From Streptoalloteichus tenebrarius (GTDB lineage Bacteria; Actinomycetota; Actinomycetes; Mycobacteriales; Pseudonocardiaceae), in the NCBI RefSeq assembly GCF_024171885.1, contig NZ_JAMTCP010000045.1, positions 1,649 through 55,007 of the forward strand: a DNA stretch of 53,359 nt. Direction: 5' to 3'. The position numbers were made by a program, and so were the translations under genes. Below the pieces are notes generated by a model. The model was not told the DNA's origin. It searched no databases and saw only the letters and a list, made by a program, of their open reading frames with translations. This document shows, in pieces, positions 53,010 to 53,359 of the stretch; the first letter of the stretch is position 1; the number at the start of each line of letters is the position of its first letter.

Positions 53010-53359
53010 AGGTCGTGTCCGCGAAGTGTTGTGGTCGTTGGTTGGTTCGTGGTGCGTCGTCATGAGCTGACTGATGAGTCGTGGGTGTTGATCGAGCCGT
53101 TGCTGGCTCCGCCGCGGATGGGCCGTCCGGTGCGGGACCGCCGTCAGGTGGTCAACGGGATCTTGTGGACGCTGTCCACGGGGGCGGCCTGGCGGGACCT
53201 GCCCGAGCGGTACGGGCCGTGGAAGACGGTCTATGAGCGCTTTCGCCGCTGGTCCGCCGACGGCACCTGGGACCGTCTGCTGGCTCATGTCCCGCAGCGT
53301 TCCGACGCCGTCGGCGCGGTCGACTGGACGGTCGTGTGTGTGGATTCCACGGCCGTGCG
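53010..53359 (+). mobile_element. insertion sequence (IS5 family), cut by window end
   Basis: GGTCGTGTCCGCGAAGTG near 53013 looks like the left end of an IS5-type element, followed within 40 bp by its transposase gene. The right end lies outside the window, so the boundaries are tentative. Confidence 0.6.
53048..53359 (+). CDS. IS5-family transposase, 5' part
   Basis: From GTG 53048 (VVRRHELTDESWVLIEPLLA) the frame stays open to the window end, with QVVNGILWTLSTGAAWRDLP then ERYGPWKTVYERFRRW, the DUF4096-type N-terminal region of IS5 transposases, and DSTAV at the edge, probably including the first catalytic Asp. It appears intact so far. Related to the remnant at 9148-9682. Confidence 0.85.

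Overview
The window is high-GC DNA with actinobacterial gene style: frequent GTG starts, dense short operons, Tat signal peptides, NarL-type two-component genes, and many TetR/MarR/HxlR/XRE regulators. A Pseudonocardiaceae host (Saccharothrix/Actinosynnema/Lentzea-like) is my inference from gene content and from a heavily iterated palindrome (TCCACAGTGGA / TCCACTGTGGA); I could not run a taxonomic search. No rRNA, tRNA, CRISPR array or replication origin was seen.

Layout. 0-9.1 kb: a 17-bp tandem repeat, an XRE-cupin regulator divergent from a lactate-permease-family transporter, a secreted PAF-acetylhydrolase-like lipase, a Crp/Fnr regulator followed by a class III nucleotide cyclase fused to two cold-shock-like domains, a QueD-like protein and a Tat-exported glutaminase-family protein. 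9.1-25.7 kb: an IS5-type transposase remnant, a NarL-type two-component system, a CPBP protease, a hydrolase, a MazG-like protein, a DUF4232 lipoprotein, and several regulator-enzyme pairs: HxlR with an AhpD-like protein, an aldo-keto reductase, MFS with TetR, and an OYE plus quinone-reductase operon facing a cysteine-rich MarR. A TrmB/LuxR-like regulator and a secreted HAD-type phosphatase follow.

25.7-37.8 kb is the most accessory part. It holds a decayed deaminase-toxin/Imm1-immunity locus bounded by direct repeats, a small two-repeat helical protein upstream of a 770-residue fusion (VioC-like 2-oxoglutarate oxygenase domain, Pro-rich linker, amidinotransferase), a broken HxlR-linked oxidoreductase, a PP2C-like phosphatase, a second deaminase module translationally coupled to an intact Imm1 gene, and a chimeric scrap made of pieces of Imm1, a Nudix gene and galE. 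An ASCH protein, the Nudix hydrolase, galE and an APH-family kinase close this part.

37.8-53.4 kb: an FAD monooxygenase, a deazaflavin-dependent reductase, secreted unknowns, an SBP56 protein, a DJ-1/PfpI protein, an alkaline-phosphatase-superfamily enzyme, a VOC protein and a PPOX-like protein. Then come four tandem paralogous secreted beta-propeller-like proteins, a transposase pseudogene and the start of another IS5-type transposase at the window edge.

Best candidates for new biology: the oxygenase/amidinotransferase fusion; the cyclase/cold-shock fusion beside a Crp gene with its own Crp-like site; the eroding deaminase/Imm1 loci, one with its zinc loop shifted out of frame; the four-gene propeller array; and the iterated palindrome, which also builds a 45-bp perfect inverted repeat acting as a likely bidirectional terminator.
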